Positions 28,936 through 39,075 of a DNA stretch of 64,000 bases are shown piece after piece. Numbering within the stretch: the stretch's first letter is position 1; each line of letters begins with the position of its first letter. The translations under genes were made by a program, and so were the position numbers. The notes below the pieces were generated by a model that was given only the letters and a program-made list of their open reading frames with translations, searched no databases and had not been told where the DNA came from. Location: positions 186,001-250,000 of the forward strand of contig AVDB01000001.1 in assembly GCA_000472185.1 (NCBI GenBank), in the 5' to 3' direction. The DNA is from Rhodobacteraceae bacterium HIMB11 (GTDB lineage: Bacteria > Pseudomonadota > Alphaproteobacteria > Rhodobacterales > Rhodobacteraceae).

Positions 28936-30000
28936 ATGACTGACTCGAACGCCATTCTGACCGAAATGAACGACAGATCACGTGAAGTTTTCCGTCGCGT
29001 GGTCGAGGGGTACTTGGATAATGGCGAACCCGTTGGATCGCGTACACTGACCCGCGATTTCAGCGAAAAAATCAGTGCCGCGACAATCAGAAACGTCATG
29101 CAAGACCTAGAGCATATGGGGTTATTGGGATCGCCGCACATCAGTGCGGGGCGTATTCCAACGCAACTTGGTTTGCGGATGTTTGTGGATGGACTGTTAG
29201 AGGTTGGTGAACTCACCGATACAGACCGTACAATGATTGACCAATCTACTGATCGAGATTCGCGCAATGTTGGGGATATGTTGGACCGCGTCAGCACGGC
29301 CTTGTCTGGCGTAACCCAAGGCGCATCAATTGTATTGGCCCCAAAACAGGAAGCGCCGATAAAGCATATTGAATTTGTGTCCTTGTCCCCAGATCGCGCA
29401 TTGGTGGTTTTGGTATTTGCCAATGGTCATGTCGAAAACCGAATATTCACGCCGCCAATCGGCCAAACACCCAGTTCGCTGCGAGAAGCAGCCAATTTTT
29501 TGAATTCTATCATGCAGGGCCATACCCTGTCCGAGGCGCGACAAGTTGTTGACGCCGAAATCAAAACCCGCCGTCAAGAGCTGGATAAGCTGGCACAAGA
29601 GTTGGTTGAAACAGGTGGCGCACTTTGGGAGAACGAGGGAGAGCGTCACGAACGATTGATCGTGCGGGGGCGCTCGAATCTTTTGGCAAACGAAGCAGAA
29701 GAAGCCGAGCTGTTCCGCATAAAAGAGCTGTTTGATGATCTGGAACGCAAGCGTGATATTGCCGATTTTCTGGAATTGACCCAACAGGGCGACGGTGTGC
29801 GCATTTTTATTGGGTCTGAGAACAAACTTTTTTCATTATCGGGTTCCTCTTTGGTGGTTTCCCCGTATATGAACGCTGATCGAAAGATTATTGGTGCAGT
29901 GGGTGTAATTGGACCGACGCGCCTAAACTATGGGCGGATTGTGCCCATTGTGGATTATACCGCGCAGCTTGTTGGTAAGATGATCGCGGATCAAAGTTAG
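28936..30000 (+). CDS. hrcA: Heat-inducible transcription repressor HrcA
   Basis: HrcA represses groESL-type operons by binding CIRCE and is kept active by GroEL. The 354-residue product from the ATG at 28936 (AAAGGA seven bases upstream) has the N-terminal winged-helix domain ([20 protein letters not shown], then [18 protein letters not shown], then [16 protein letters not shown]) and the C-terminal HrcA domain ending in [18 protein letters not shown]. It precedes grpE by nine bases, the usual arrangement. No CIRCE copy is present upstream, so self-regulation through CIRCE is not indicated. Confidence 0.96.
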   Translation: MTDSNAILTEMNDRSREVFRRVVEGYLDNGEPVGSRTLTRDFSEKISAATIRNVMQDLEHMGLLGSPHISAGRIPTQLGLRMFVDGLLEVGELTDTDRTMIDQSTDRDSRNVGDMLDRVSTALSGVTQGASIVLAPKQEAPIKHIEFVSLSPDRALVVLVFANGHVENRIFTPPIGQTPSSLREAANFLNSIMQGHTLSEARQVVDAEIKTRRQELDKLAQELVETGGALWENEGERHERLIVRGRSNLLANEAEEAELFRIKELFDDLERKRDIADFLELTQQGDGVRIFIGSENKLFSLSGSSLVVSPYMNADRKIIGAVGVIGPTRLNYGRIVPIVDYTAQLVGKMIADQS

Positions 30001-30009
30001 AGGTGAATG

Positions 30010-30582
30010 ATGGCAGAGCCAAAAGAACAAGAATTTTTGGATGACATTGCGGATGTAGAAGCAGAGCAAGATGCCGATGAAATGATCGACATCGATGAAG
30101 CCGCGGCAGAATTTGATGAAATCGATGCATTGTGCGCCGAACGTGACGAATACAAAGATCGCTTTATGCGCGCATTGGCGGATGCGGAAAATTCACGAAA
30201 GCGTGCAGACAAAGATCGTAAAGAGGCCGAAAATTACGGTGGATCGAAACTGGCCCGTGATGTGTTGCCTGTCTATGACAACATGAAACGCGCGATTGAG
30301 GCCGTAGGGGACGAACAACGCGAAGCGGCCGCCGCATTGATCGAAGGTGTTGAATTGACGATGCGCGAACTTTTGAACGTGTTTTCAAAACACGGCATTA
30401 GGATTATCGCGCCCGAGGTTGGTGATAAATTCGACCCCCTTCAGCACGAAGCGATGTTTGAGGCCCCTGTGCCAGGAACAAAAGCAGGGGACATCATTCA
30501 GGTGTCCGCAGAAGGGTTCATGTTACACGACCGATTGTTGCGACCCGCACAAGTTGGCGTATCATCAACACCGGCAAGTTAA
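30010..30582 (+). CDS. grpE: Nucleotide exchange factor GrpE
   Basis: GrpE releases ADP from DnaK. The 190-residue product has an acidic, coiled-coil N-terminal half (EQDADEMIDIDEAAAEFDEI), the long dimer helix (ERDEYKDRFMRALADAENSR) and the C-terminal beta domain with GDKFDPLQHEAMFEAP and VSAEGFMLHDRLLRPAQVGV. AGGTGA precedes tandem ATGs at 30007 and 30010; the second has better spacing. dnaK and dnaJ are not in the window. The gene converges on mutS through a shared terminator. Confidence 0.97.
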   Translation: MAEPKEQEFLDDIADVEAEQDADEMIDIDEAAAEFDEIDALCAERDEYKDRFMRALADAENSRKRADKDRKEAENYGGSKLARDVLPVYDNMKRAIEAVGDEQREAAAALIEGVELTMRELLNVFSKHGIRIIAPEVGDKFDPLQHEAMFEAPVPGTKAGDIIQVSAEGFMLHDRLLRPAQVGVSSTPAS

Positions 30583-30586
30583 TGTG

Positions 30587-30615
30587 AAAGGGGCGCTTAT
30601 TTAAGCGCCTCTTTT
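30587..30615. terminator. Bidirectional terminator between grpE and mutS
   Basis: A 13-base-pair hairpin (AAAGGGGCGCTTA/TAAGCGCCTCTTT with one G-U pair and a two-base loop) is flanked by A-rich sequence on the left and TTTT on the right. It starts five bases after the grpE stop and contains the mutS stop codon (30597-30599), so it serves both genes. Confidence 0.85.
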
Positions 30616-33215
30616 AATTCATACAGCTTTTGCAATGCCTCACGCGGTGTCAATTCATCAGGCAATATTTCGTTTAGCATCTGTTCAAGTTCATTGGGTT
30701 CCGATGCAATGGGCGTGGTTGGTGTGGGAGTTGCCGCGAACAACGGCAGATCGTCAATGATAGCCTTGGACGTACTGCTCCCTTCGCGTTCGCCCTGTTC
30801 TAATGCATCCAAAACAACGCGCGCGCGATCAACCACCGCGCTGGGCAATCCAGCCAGTTTGGCAACCTGAACACCATACGAACGATCAGCGGCCCCCTTT
30901 TTCACCTCGTGAAGGAATATGACATCGCCCTCCCATTCTTTTACAGTAACGGTTGCGTTTTCAACGTTGACCATTTTATCCGCCAAGGCCGTCATTTCGT
31001 GATAATGTGTGGCAAACAACGCTCTGGATTTATTGACATCGTGGATATGTTCTAACGTTGCCAATGCGATCGACAAACCGTCATATGTTGCGGTCCCGCG
31101 ACCAATTTCATCCAAAATAACTAGGGCACGATCATCGGCTTGATTTAGGATTGCCGCGGTTTCCACCATTTCCACCATGAACGTGGAGCGCCCGCGGGCC
31201 AGATCATCGGATGCGCCAACACGGCTGAATAACTGGCTAACGGCGCCGATATGCGCATGATCAGCAGGAACATAGGAGCCCGACTGCGCCAATATGGCGA
31301 TCAATGCGTTTTGGCGCAGGAATGTCGACTTACCTGCCATGTTTGGACCCGTTAGCAACCAAACCTTTCCATCATTCAGGGCACAATCATTTGCCACAAA
31401 GCGCGCACCATCGGATTGCAACGCGGCCTCAACAACGGGATGACGCCCGCCCGAGATTTCAAATGCCTTGCTGTCGTCAACGACTGGACGCACCCAATCA
31501 TTCGATTGTGCAATTTTTGCAAGGCTTGTGGCAATATCTAATTCCGCCACACCGCTTGCAGCACCAGAAATTTCATCAGAAAGTTTCAATATTTCCCGTG
31601 TTAGAAAGTGATATATGCGTTTTTCCAACTCAATCGCGTGATTGCCCGCGTTCAGAATTTTGGTTTCGATTTCCGACAAGGGAACCGTTGTAAAGCGCAC
31701 CTGATTGGCTGTTGTCTGACGGTGGATAAAGGTTTCGTTTAGTGGGGGTGCCATCATTTTGTCCGCATGTGTTGCGGTCGTTTCGATGAAATAGCCCAAA
31801 ACATTATTATGCTTGATCTTAAGCGACGAAATTTCTGTCAGCTCAATGTATTCCTGCTGCATTTTCGCGATGATACCGCGGCCTTCGTCTCGCAGTTGGC
31901 GGGTTTCATCCAGTTCGGCATCATAGCCCGCGGCGACAAAACCACCGTCGCGTGACAATAGTGGGGGCTCATCAACCAATGCGTTGTGCAGCAGCGCGAC
32001 CAATGCATCAAATCTGATCAAGGTTTTCAAAGCATCATTTATCAAATCGGGCAAAGCACCCCGATCATATTTCATTGAAATATAAGACGCTTGGGTCAAT
32101 CCTGACCGAATGTTGACCAAATCGCGTGGTCCAGCACGATCCAAGGCAATCCGTGACAAGGCACGGTCCAGATCGGGCACCTGCCGCAAGGCTTCGCGCA
32201 ATGCGTCGACATCTGTTGGGTGATCAAGCATGTGTTGGATGCAATCAAGCCGTTTGTTGATTAGTCTCGCATCCATAGAAGGCGATGAAATCCGCCGCTC
32301 CAACAATCGCCCGCCGCCCGCGGTTACGGTGCGATCCACTGTTGCCAATAGGGACCCAGCGCGTCCGCCACCTTGAATTGATTGCGTAATTTCCAGATTG
32401 CGCCGTGTCGCGGCATCAATCTGCATCACGCGCTGGGTCGATTCCTTCACTGGACGTTGCAGGCGGGGTAGTTGACCCTTTTGCGTGATATCCAGATATT
32501 CGATTAACGCACCCATTGCCGATATTTCAGCACGATTAAAGCCACCAAAAGATTCCAGTGATGCGACACTAAATAGGGATTTTAGACGCATTTCCGCATT
32601 CTGACTGTCAAACGCGGCACGCCCCAATGCGGTTATGGATGCCCCCGATTCCTCGACCAATTCACGGAACCGATCCTCGGTTGATTCAGAAACCAAAACC
32701 TCACTCGGTGATAAACGCGCAAGCTCTGGCCCTAACATGACCGAAGGCAGCGCCATGACATGAAACGCACCTGTGGAAATATCCACCCATGACAGCGCAC
32801 CTTCATCACGGACCAAGGAATAGGCGGCCAAATAGTTATGCCGCCGCGCATCTAACAAACTGTCTTCGGTTAGGGTGCCTGGCGTGACCAATCGGACAAC
32901 ATCGCGGCGGACAACGGCCTTATATCCGCGTTTTTTCGCCTCAGCTGGGCTTTCTAACTGTTCACAAACGGCAACACGAAACCCTTTGCGGATCAGCGTT
33001 AATAAATACCCTTCGGCCGCATGATGGGGCACGCCGCACATTGGGATATCTTCACCACTGTGTTTTCCGCGTTTGGTCAGGGCTATATCCAACGCACCAG
33101 ACGCCGCAACCGCATCATCAAAGAACAATTCGTAAAAATCACCCATGCGGTAAAACAACAATGCATCTGGGTAATCTGCCTTAATTTCCAGATACTGTGC
33201 CATCATTGGTGTCAC
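30597..33215 (-). CDS. mutS: DNA mismatch repair protein MutS
   Basis: MutS is the mismatch-recognition ATPase. The 872-residue product includes the N-terminal mismatch-contact motif [11 protein letters not shown] (the F-x-E Phe, near residue 27). It also has connector, core and clamp domains, and the ATPase with Walker [19 protein letters not shown] (near 635), Walker [17 protein letters not shown] and the signature region around [14 protein letters not shown]. The C-terminal tail has the helix [20 protein letters not shown], as in tetramer-forming MutS. It is divergent from maeB and convergent with grpE. Confidence 0.98.
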   Translation of the reverse strand: MTPMMAQYLEIKADYPDALLFYRMGDFYELFFDDAVAASGALDIALTKRGKHSGEDIPMCGVPHHAAEGYLLTLIRKGFRVAVCEQLESPAEAKKRGYKAVVRRDVVRLVTPGTLTEDSLLDARRHNYLAAYSLVRDEGALSWVDISTGAFHVMALPSVMLGPELARLSPSEVLVSESTEDRFRELVEESGASITALGRAAFDSQNAEMRLKSLFSVASLESFGGFNRAEISAMGALIEYLDITQKGQLPRLQRPVKESTQRVMQIDAATRRNLEITQSIQGGGRAGSLLATVDRTVTAGGGRLLERRISSPSMDARLINKRLDCIQHMLDHPTDVDALREALRQVPDLDRALSRIALDRAGPRDLVNIRSGLTQASYISMKYDRGALPDLINDALKTLIRFDALVALLHNALVDEPPLLSRDGGFVAAGYDAELDETRQLRDEGRGIIAKMQQEYIELTEISSLKIKHNNVLGYFIETTATHADKMMAPPLNETFIHRQTTANQVRFTTVPLSEIETKILNAGNHAIELEKRIYHFLTREILKLSDEISGAASGVAELDIATSLAKIAQSNDWVRPVVDDSKAFEISGGRHPVVEAALQSDGARFVANDCALNDGKVWLLTGPNMAGKSTFLRQNALIAILAQSGSYVPADHAHIGAVSQLFSRVGASDDLARGRSTFMVEMVETAAILNQADDRALVILDEIGRGTATYDGLSIALATLEHIHDVNKSRALFATHYHEMTALADKMVNVENATVTVKEWEGDVIFLHEVKKGAADRSYGVQVAKLAGLPSAVVDRARVVLDALEQGEREGSSTSKAIIDDLPLFAATPTPTTPIASEPNELEQMLNEILPDELTPREALQKLYELKEALK

Positions 33216-33343
33216 GGGCTTGCTCCTAATATTTGCCTTGCCAACTTACATATCCGCGACTCTACAGAAAAGCCAAAAACGATCAGGTTGCGCCTAATAA
33301 AATTGCGCTGTAAGGAGGTTTTGCGCAACAAAGGACGCCATTT

Positions 33344-35599
33344 ATGACGAAAACTAAAATTACCCGCGAAGAAGCCCTAAATTTCCACCTTGAACCAACA
33401 CCAGGCAAGTGGGAGGTCAGCGCAACCGTCCCAATGACCACACAACGGGATTTGTCATTGGCGTATTCCCCGGGTGTGGCAGTTCCCTGTGAAGAGATCG
33501 CGGAAAACCCCGAGCTGGTTTACGATTACACGAACAAGGGCAACTTGGTCGCCGTGATTTCAAACGGAACAGCGGTTTTGGGTTTGGGTAATTTGGGTGC
33601 GCTGGGCAGTAAGCCTGTGATGGAGGGGAAATCCGTACTGTTCAAACGGTTTGCCGACGTGAATTCAATTGATATCGAGGTGGACACAGAAGATCCTGAT
33701 GAATTTTGTAAGGCGGTTAAACTGATCGGCCCAACATTTGGCGGCATAAACCTTGAAGATATCAAGGCGCCCGAATGTTTCATTATTGAACAGCGTCTGA
33801 AAGAGGAAATGGACATCCCCGTGTTCCATGATGACCAACATGGAACGGCTGTGATTTGTGCGGCGGGTTTGATCAACGCGCTACATATTTCTGGGAAAAA
33901 GATTGAGGATGTAAAAATCGTCTTAAACGGCGCGGGTGCGGCGGGCATCGCCTGTATCGAACTGTTGAAATCCATGGGCGCGCGGCATGAAAACTGCATT
34001 GTCTGTGACACCAAAGGCGTGATTTATCAGGGCCGTACCGAGGGTATGAACCAATGGAAATCAGGCCATGCCGTCAAAACGGAGCTGCGCACATTGGAAC
34101 AGGCGATGGTGAACGCCGATGTATTTTTGGGTGTGTCGGTTAAGGGCGCCGTAACGCAGGATATGGTGAAATCCATGGCGGATAATCCCGTAATCTTTGC
34201 CATGGCGAACCCAGATCCCGAAATTACCCCAGAAGAAGCGCATGAGGTGCGTCCAGATGCCATCGTTGCAACAGGGCGCAGTGATTATCCAAATCAGGTG
34301 AACAATGTTCTTGGCTTCCCTTATTTGTTCCGTGGTGCGTTGGATATTCACGCCCGTGCAATCAATGATCCGATGAAAATAGCCTGTGCACAGGCCTTGG
34401 CCGAATTGGCCCGAGAAGATGTTCCAGATGAGGTTGCCGTGGCCTATGGCCGCAAACTGACCTTCGGGCGTGACTATATTATTCCAACGCCCTTTGACCC
34501 GCGCCTGATCCACCGCATCCCACCCGCGGTTGCACAGGCAGGCATGGAAACAGGTGCCGCACGTCGTCCTATCGTTGATATGGACGGGTATGAGGTGTCT
34601 TTGCAATCGCGCATGGACCCAACGGCAAGCATTCTGCGCGGATTGAACGCACGTGCCCGTGCGGCGCAGGCGCGTATGATCTTTGCCGAGGGGGATGACC
34701 CCCGCGTGTTGCGCGCAGCTGTTGAATATCAACGCCAGGGTATGGGCAAGGCTTTGGTTGTGGGGCGTTCCGCCGATGTCAAAGCCAAGCTTGAGGTCGC
34801 AGGTCTGGGCGATGCTGTGCGCGAGCTTGAGGTTGTGAACGCCGCCAATACACAGCATTTGGATACGTATAAAGAGTTCCTATACAAACGTTTGCAGCGC
34901 AAGGGGTTTGACCGCGCTGATGTGCACCGCCTCGCTTCGCGGGACCGTCACGTGTTTTCCGCGCTGATGTTGGCGCATGGCCATGGCGATGGTTTGGTCA
35001 CTGGCGCGACACGAAAATCCGCGCACGTTCTGAACCTTATCAATCATGTGTTTGATGCGGATGCGGATCATGGCGCGGTTGGTGTCACGGCCTTGTTGCA
35101 CAAGGGTCGGATCGTTCTGATGGCCGATACATTGGTGCATGAATGGCCGGATGAGGAAGATCTGGCAAATATCGCCGAACGTGCTGCAGGTGTGGCGCGC
35201 CACTTGGGTCTTGAACCGCGCGTGGCCTTCGTTAGCTTTTCTACCTTTGGTTATCCTGTTTCAGAACGGGCCGAAAAAATGCACATTGCCCCACGAGTAT
35301 TGGACAAGCGCGGTGTTGATTTCGAATACGAAGGCGAAATGACGGTTGATGTTGCCTTGAACGCGCAAGCACAGGCGCAATATCCATTTTCACGCCTTAG
35401 TGGGTCCGCCAATATCCTGGTCGTTCCCGCTCGTCACTCTGCCAGTATTTCGGTGAAACTGATGCAGGAAATGGCAGGTGCGACAGTGATTGGCCCGATC
35501 CTATCGGGGGTTGATAAATCCATCCAAATTTGCCCGTCCGTTGCCACAGCAACAGATATTTTGAACATGGCAGTTTTGGCAGCGTGTAAAGTCGGCTAA
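33344..35599 (+). CDS. maeB: NADP-dependent malic enzyme with phosphotransacetylase-like C-terminal domain
   Basis: MaeB decarboxylates malate to pyruvate, feeding pyruvate and NADPH in gluconeogenic growth. The 751-residue length is that of the fused bacterial type. The malic domain (1-430) has TTQRDLSLAYSPGVAVPCEE, VFHDDQHGTAVI and the nucleotide fold LNGAGAAGIACIELL near 190. The C-terminal 320 residues are a phosphate-acetyltransferase-like domain (RMIFAEGDDPRVLRAA and LVTGATRKSA) that is regulatory, not catalytic, in characterised members. It is followed nine bases later by a sugar kinase gene. Confidence 0.97.
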   Translation: MTKTKITREEALNFHLEPTPGKWEVSATVPMTTQRDLSLAYSPGVAVPCEEIAENPELVYDYTNKGNLVAVISNGTAVLGLGNLGALGSKPVMEGKSVLFKRFADVNSIDIEVDTEDPDEFCKAVKLIGPTFGGINLEDIKAPECFIIEQRLKEEMDIPVFHDDQHGTAVICAAGLINALHISGKKIEDVKIVLNGAGAAGIACIELLKSMGARHENCIVCDTKGVIYQGRTEGMNQWKSGHAVKTELRTLEQAMVNADVFLGVSVKGAVTQDMVKSMADNPVIFAMANPDPEITPEEAHEVRPDAIVATGRSDYPNQVNNVLGFPYLFRGALDIHARAINDPMKIACAQALAELAREDVPDEVAVAYGRKLTFGRDYIIPTPFDPRLIHRIPPAVAQAGMETGAARRPIVDMDGYEVSLQSRMDPTASILRGLNARARAAQARMIFAEGDDPRVLRAAVEYQRQGMGKALVVGRSADVKAKLEVAGLGDAVRELEVVNAANTQHLDTYKEFLYKRLQRKGFDRADVHRLASRDRHVFSALMLAHGHGDGLVTGATRKSAHVLNLINHVFDADADHGAVGVTALLHKGRIVLMADTLVHEWPDEEDLANIAERAAGVARHLGLEPRVAFVSFSTFGYPVSERAEKMHIAPRVLDKRGVDFEYEGEMTVDVALNAQAQAQYPFSRLSGSANILVVPARHSASISVKLMQEMAGATVIGPILSGVDKSIQICPSVATATDILNMAVLAACKVG

Positions 35600-35608
35600 C
35601 ATCGTCCT

Positions 35609-36484
35609 ATGGCGATTTATAATCTTGGTTCGATCAACATCGACAATTTCTATCAGGTGCCGCACATTCCGGCGCCTGGGGAAACCATTGCAGCAGGACA
35701 TATGTCTGTGGGCCTTGGGGGGAAGGGCGCGAATATGTCCGTTGCCGCCGCCCGCGGTGCTGCGCGTGTCGTGCATATTGGTGCGATTGGCGTTGAAGGG
35801 GCATGGACGCGTGATCGACTGACGGAATATGGGGTTGATACGCGGTTTATTGTCGATGGCACGTGCACGGGTCACGCGATTATTTGTGTGGCAGAGGATG
35901 GCGAAAACGCCATTACCCTGTTCACGGGCGCAAATCATGAAATCACATCTGATCTGATCGGGCCCAGTCTGTCAGAGGCACAGACAGGCGATATTTTCGT
36001 CACGCAAAACGAAACAAATGCCCAACAACAAGCTTGTGAAATGGCAAAACGGTTGGGGTTGCGCGTGGCCTATGCCGCGGCCCCATTTGATGCGGAGGCG
36101 GTTCAGGCCGTTTTGCCGTATATTGATATGCTGATCATGAATCAGATCGAGGCCGATCAATTAACGAACGCGTTGGGTCTGCGCCCCGATCAGTTGGGTG
36201 TGCGTGATGTTATCGCTACCCTTGGTGCAGATGGGTGCCGCTGGTTTGATAATGAAAATGATCGCATCAATGATTATCCTGCGATCCCGATAGATGTGGT
36301 TGATACAACGGGCGCTGGGGACACGTTTACGGGTTATATTTTGGCTGGGTTGGACCGCGGAATGCCGATGGAACAGGCGATTCGACTTGCATCGCAGGCC
36401 GCATCCATCATGGTCTCGCGTCAGGGTACAGCGGATGTTATTCCAGACCTAAAGGACATTCAGGACCAGTTTGGGGCTTTTTGA
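35609..36484 (+). CDS. PfkB-family sugar kinase, ribokinase-like
   Basis: This 291-residue carbohydrate kinase begins with the PfkB substrate-binding motif (GLGGKGANMSVAAARGAARV, near residue 36) and ends with the anion-hole/catalytic motif DTTGAGDTFTGYILAGL (near 231, catalytic Asp in GAGD). This is closest in style to ribokinase. No sugar transporter is adjacent, so the sugar is not clear from context. It follows maeB by nine bases with no obvious ribosome site of its own, which suggests coupled translation. Confidence 0.85.
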   Translation: MAIYNLGSINIDNFYQVPHIPAPGETIAAGHMSVGLGGKGANMSVAAARGAARVVHIGAIGVEGAWTRDRLTEYGVDTRFIVDGTCTGHAIICVAEDGENAITLFTGANHEITSDLIGPSLSEAQTGDIFVTQNETNAQQQACEMAKRLGLRVAYAAAPFDAEAVQAVLPYIDMLIMNQIEADQLTNALGLRPDQLGVRDVIATLGADGCRWFDNENDRINDYPAIPIDVVDTTGAGDTFTGYILAGLDRGMPMEQAIRLASQAASIMVSRQGTADVIPDLKDIQDQFGAF

Positions 36485-36778
36485 TTCTTAAACGAGTTGG
36501 GCAAATGAAACTACAAAGTGCTTAGCCTGTGGTGGTTGCGTGAAATGAATTGAAGGATCCGAAGGCTCTTTGTGTCTTTATGCACCTCGATCATGCGTGG
36601 TCGCAGCATAGCGAAGACTAATCGCGTATGATCCAGCCCACGCCCGTCCGATCGAGCGGGGGCTTCATTTCACTTAGCCCCGTTAACCGCCCACGGGCGT
36701 GTGCTTAACCGCTGCTGCATGTATCACGCACTCTGGAATTTTGTTGCGCGCAAACTAACATCTGCAACCTAGGTTACA
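36485..36778. other. Structured intergenic region between convergent sugar kinase and ilvE
   Basis: This is a gene-free stretch with several inverted repeats. GATCATGCG (36589-36597) pairs with CGC(GT)ATGATC (36623-36633). The outer stem CACGCCCGT (36639-36647)/ACGGGCGTG (36693-36701) encloses the inner hairpin CGGGGGCT (36657-36664)/AGCCCCG (36676-36682). No T-tract follows, so it is not a standard terminator. It may be a structured small RNA or a strong 3' structure of ilvE or kinase mRNA. I do not recognise it as tmRNA, 6S, SRP or RNase P RNA. Confidence 0.4.
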
Positions 36779-37648
36779 TTAGTTGCGAACCAGCTTTTCG
36801 TAACTTTCGGAAATATCGCGGGTCAGTGCGCCAACCTCGAAATTATAATCGCCGATTTGACCAACGGGCGTCACCTCGGCCGCGGTTCCAGTCAGCCAGC
36901 ATTGTTCAAAGCTTTCCAGCTCTTCTGGCGTGATGTGACGTTCGTTTACCTTGATGCCTTTTTCTTTCAGCATGTCGATCACGGTCTGACGTGTGATCCC
37001 GTTTAAGAACGCATCCGGCGTTGGTGTATGAACCTCTCCATCTTTTACGAAAAAGATGTTCGCGCCTGTCGCTTCGGCAACATATCCACGGTAATCAAAC
37101 ATCATCGCGTCAGAACATCCTTTGTCTTCTGCGGCATGTTTGGACATGGTTGCGATCATATACAGGCCTGCTGCCTTGGCTTGTGATGGGGCGGTTGCAG
37201 GGTCTGGACGTCGCCATTTTGCGATGTCCAATTTCGCGCCTTTCATTTTGGCGTCGCCATAATAATTGCCCCAGGCCCAAACGGCGACAGCCATGCGAAC
37301 GGGGTTTCCACGGGATGCGACACCCATATCATTGCCTGCACCGCGCCATGCAACCGCGCGTACATAGGCATCTTTCAACCCATTGGCATCAAGTGCTGCT
37401 TGTTTCGCGGCCTCAATCTCATCAACGGTGTATGGAATTTCGAAATCAATCAGTTGACCAGATTTGATGAGTCGCTTTGAATGTTCGCGGCTTTTAAAAA
37501 TTTTGCCTTCATAGCAACGCTCGCCTTCAAACACAGAGCTGGCATAGTGCATCGCATGCGTCAGGATGTGAACCTGCGCATCACGCCACTCAACCAATTG
37601 ACCATCAAGCCAAATTTTGCCATCGCGATCTTCATAACTGCCAGCCAT
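36779..37648 (-). CDS. ilvE: Branched-chain amino-acid aminotransferase
   Basis: IlvE is the PLP enzyme that makes valine, leucine and isoleucine from their keto acids. The 289-residue product from the ATG at 37648 (AGAGGA eight bases upstream; a frame extension to 37699 is unsupported) shows HILTHAMHYASSVFEGERCY near residue 30. The PLP-lysine region is APSQAKAAGLYMIATMSKHA near 150, and the fold-class IV signature is GYVAEATGANIFFVKDG near 190. The pathway partner ilvD lies at the window's left end, not adjacent. Confidence 0.96.
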   Translation of the reverse strand: MAGSYEDRDGKIWLDGQLVEWRDAQVHILTHAMHYASSVFEGERCYEGKIFKSREHSKRLIKSGQLIDFEIPYTVDEIEAAKQAALDANGLKDAYVRAVAWRGAGNDMGVASRGNPVRMAVAVWAWGNYYGDAKMKGAKLDIAKWRRPDPATAPSQAKAAGLYMIATMSKHAAEDKGCSDAMMFDYRGYVAEATGANIFFVKDGEVHTPTPDAFLNGITRQTVIDMLKEKGIKVNERHITPEELESFEQCWLTGTAAEVTPVGQIGDYNFEVGALTRDISESYEKLVRN

Positions 37649-37815
37649 CGTAATATCCTCTTGCTGTGTTTCGTGGGCCAATCTTTCGTAATCTTTCACA
37701 AACTATGTCCGTTTCGGTCATAATATTGCGCAAAAACTGAGAATCGGTACCAGTTCGGACTTGGAATGTCAACAACACTGACATAAAATGGACCCGAGTA
37801 AAAAGGATGCTGAAA

Positions 37816-38328
37816 ATGGCGACCTCTAATCGTTCCACGGGCGAGGCCCTGTTATTTTTAACTGATGAACAGCTGCGTCAGGGGATCGAAGCGATGTTTT
37901 TCGCCTATCGTGGGTTTACCGCCGATCCAGATCGTATTTTGGATAAATATGGGTATGGACGCGCCCACCACCGCGCCATCCACTTTATCAATTGTGTGCC
38001 TGGGACGACGGTGAATAATCTATTGCATATCTTGGGTGTCACCAAACAATCCCTGAACCGTGTGCTGCGATCCCTGATCGAAGATGGATTAGTCGAAGTG
38101 CAGGTTGGCCAAAAGGATCGTCGTGAACGACATTTGTATCTGACTGAAACGGGACAATCCTTGGAACAAGAATTGTCAAACGCCCAGCGCGCGCGCATGC
38201 GCAGTGCCTATCGCGATGTGGGGGCGGATGCCGTTTCTGGATTTCGCCAAGTGTTAGAGGCGATGATGGACCCAGAGATGAAGCGCGCCTATTGGAAATT
38301 ACGTGATAATGAGGGGACGGAAAAATGA
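37816..38328 (+). CDS. petP: MarR-family regulator, PetP-like
   Basis: This is a 170-residue winged-helix protein. The DNA-binding domain spans roughly residues 55-120 (NNLLHILGVTKQSLNRVLRS and DGLVEVQVGQKDRRERHLYL). The ATG at 37816 is preferred because AAAGGA precedes it; an ATG at 37807 overlaps that site. It overlaps the OmpR-type regulator by four bases. A MarR gene coupled to an OmpR gene is the petP-petR arrangement known from Rhodobacter capsulatus, where petR is needed for the cytochrome bc1 genes. The gene symbol rests on that architecture, and petABC is not in this window. Confidence 0.75.
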   Translation: MATSNRSTGEALLFLTDEQLRQGIEAMFFAYRGFTADPDRILDKYGYGRAHHRAIHFINCVPGTTVNNLLHILGVTKQSLNRVLRSLIEDGLVEVQVGQKDRRERHLYLTETGQSLEQELSNAQRARMRSAYRDVGADAVSGFRQVLEAMMDPEMKRAYWKLRDNEGTEK

Positions 38329-39017
38329 ACGCCCACCTTCTTATTGTTGATGATGATGAACGCATCAGGTCGCTGCTAAAACAATTTTTGTTGCGCAATA
38401 GATTTTTGGTCAGCGCCGCACGGGATGCCATGCACGCCCGAAAAATACTGTCTGGTTTGGATTTCGACATGATCGTTTTGGATGTCATGATGCCGGGGGA
38501 AGATGGCGTAAGCCTGACGAAACACATCCGCGAAACCCGTCAGACGCCCATTTTGTTGCTGACCGCAAAGGGCGAAACAGAGGATCGCATTGTTGGGCTA
38601 GAGGCGGGTGCCGATGATTATTTGGCCAAACCGTTTGAGCCAAAGGAATTGTTGTTGCGGATCAATGCCATTTTGCGCCGAGTGCCCGAACCAAAAATTT
38701 CTCAAGTCACACCAACAATTTTACACTTGGGGATTTATCGATATGACATTTCACGCGGTGAATTATGGCAGGGTGATCAACTGGTGCGACTTACAGGAAC
38801 AGAGCAGCAGTTGATGAAGATATTTGCGGGGTCCGTGAATGAGCCTGTTTCACGCGCCCAGCTGGTGTCCGAACTGGGTCGTGATGACAGCCAAGCCCAA
38901 GATCGCGCGATTGATGTTCAAATTACGCGGCTGCGTCGTAAGCTAGAGGCCAACCCGAAAGAACCGCGTTACCTTCAAACCGTGCGCGGTGCGGGCTACA
39001 TGCTGGTTAACGATTAG
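38325..39017 (+). CDS. petR: OmpR-family response regulator, PetR-like
   Basis: This 230-residue two-component regulator has an N-terminal receiver with D9-D11 (LLIVDDDERIRSL), phosphoacceptor near residue 54 (MIVLDVMMPGEDG), T near 82 (LLLTAKGE) and K near 104 (AKPFEPKELLLRI). The C-terminal winged-helix domain is at 125-228 (RLTGTEQQLMKIF, RAIDVQITRLRRKLE, LQTVRGAGYML). No histidine kinase is nearby; PetR-type regulators are often without one. Translation is coupled to the MarR gene (ATGA overlap). Confidence 0.85.
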   Translation: MNAHLLIVDDDERIRSLLKQFLLRNRFLVSAARDAMHARKILSGLDFDMIVLDVMMPGEDGVSLTKHIRETRQTPILLLTAKGETEDRIVGLEAGADDYLAKPFEPKELLLRINAILRRVPEPKISQVTPTILHLGIYRYDISRGELWQGDQLVRLTGTEQQLMKIFAGSVNEPVSRAQLVSELGRDDSQAQDRAIDVQITRLRRKLEANPKEPRYLQTVRGAGYMLVND

Positions 39018-39075
39018 GTAACACTCGCACCGACGTTATACCGACACGATATCGACGTGAAACCGATGTTCGTTT

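Noticed and set aside
34061-34858. 265-codon open frame antisense to maeB
   Set aside because: It mirrors a strongly conserved malic-enzyme frame, has no ribosome site and its translation is rich in Cys/His/Trp as expected for antisense of a GC3-biased gene.
36485-36778. Possible tmRNA, 6S, SRP or RNase P RNA gene
   Set aside because: None of the conserved cores (tag sequence and CCA end, GGAAGGAAGCAGCC-like SRP loop, GAGGAAAGTCCGGGC-like RNase P core) is present.
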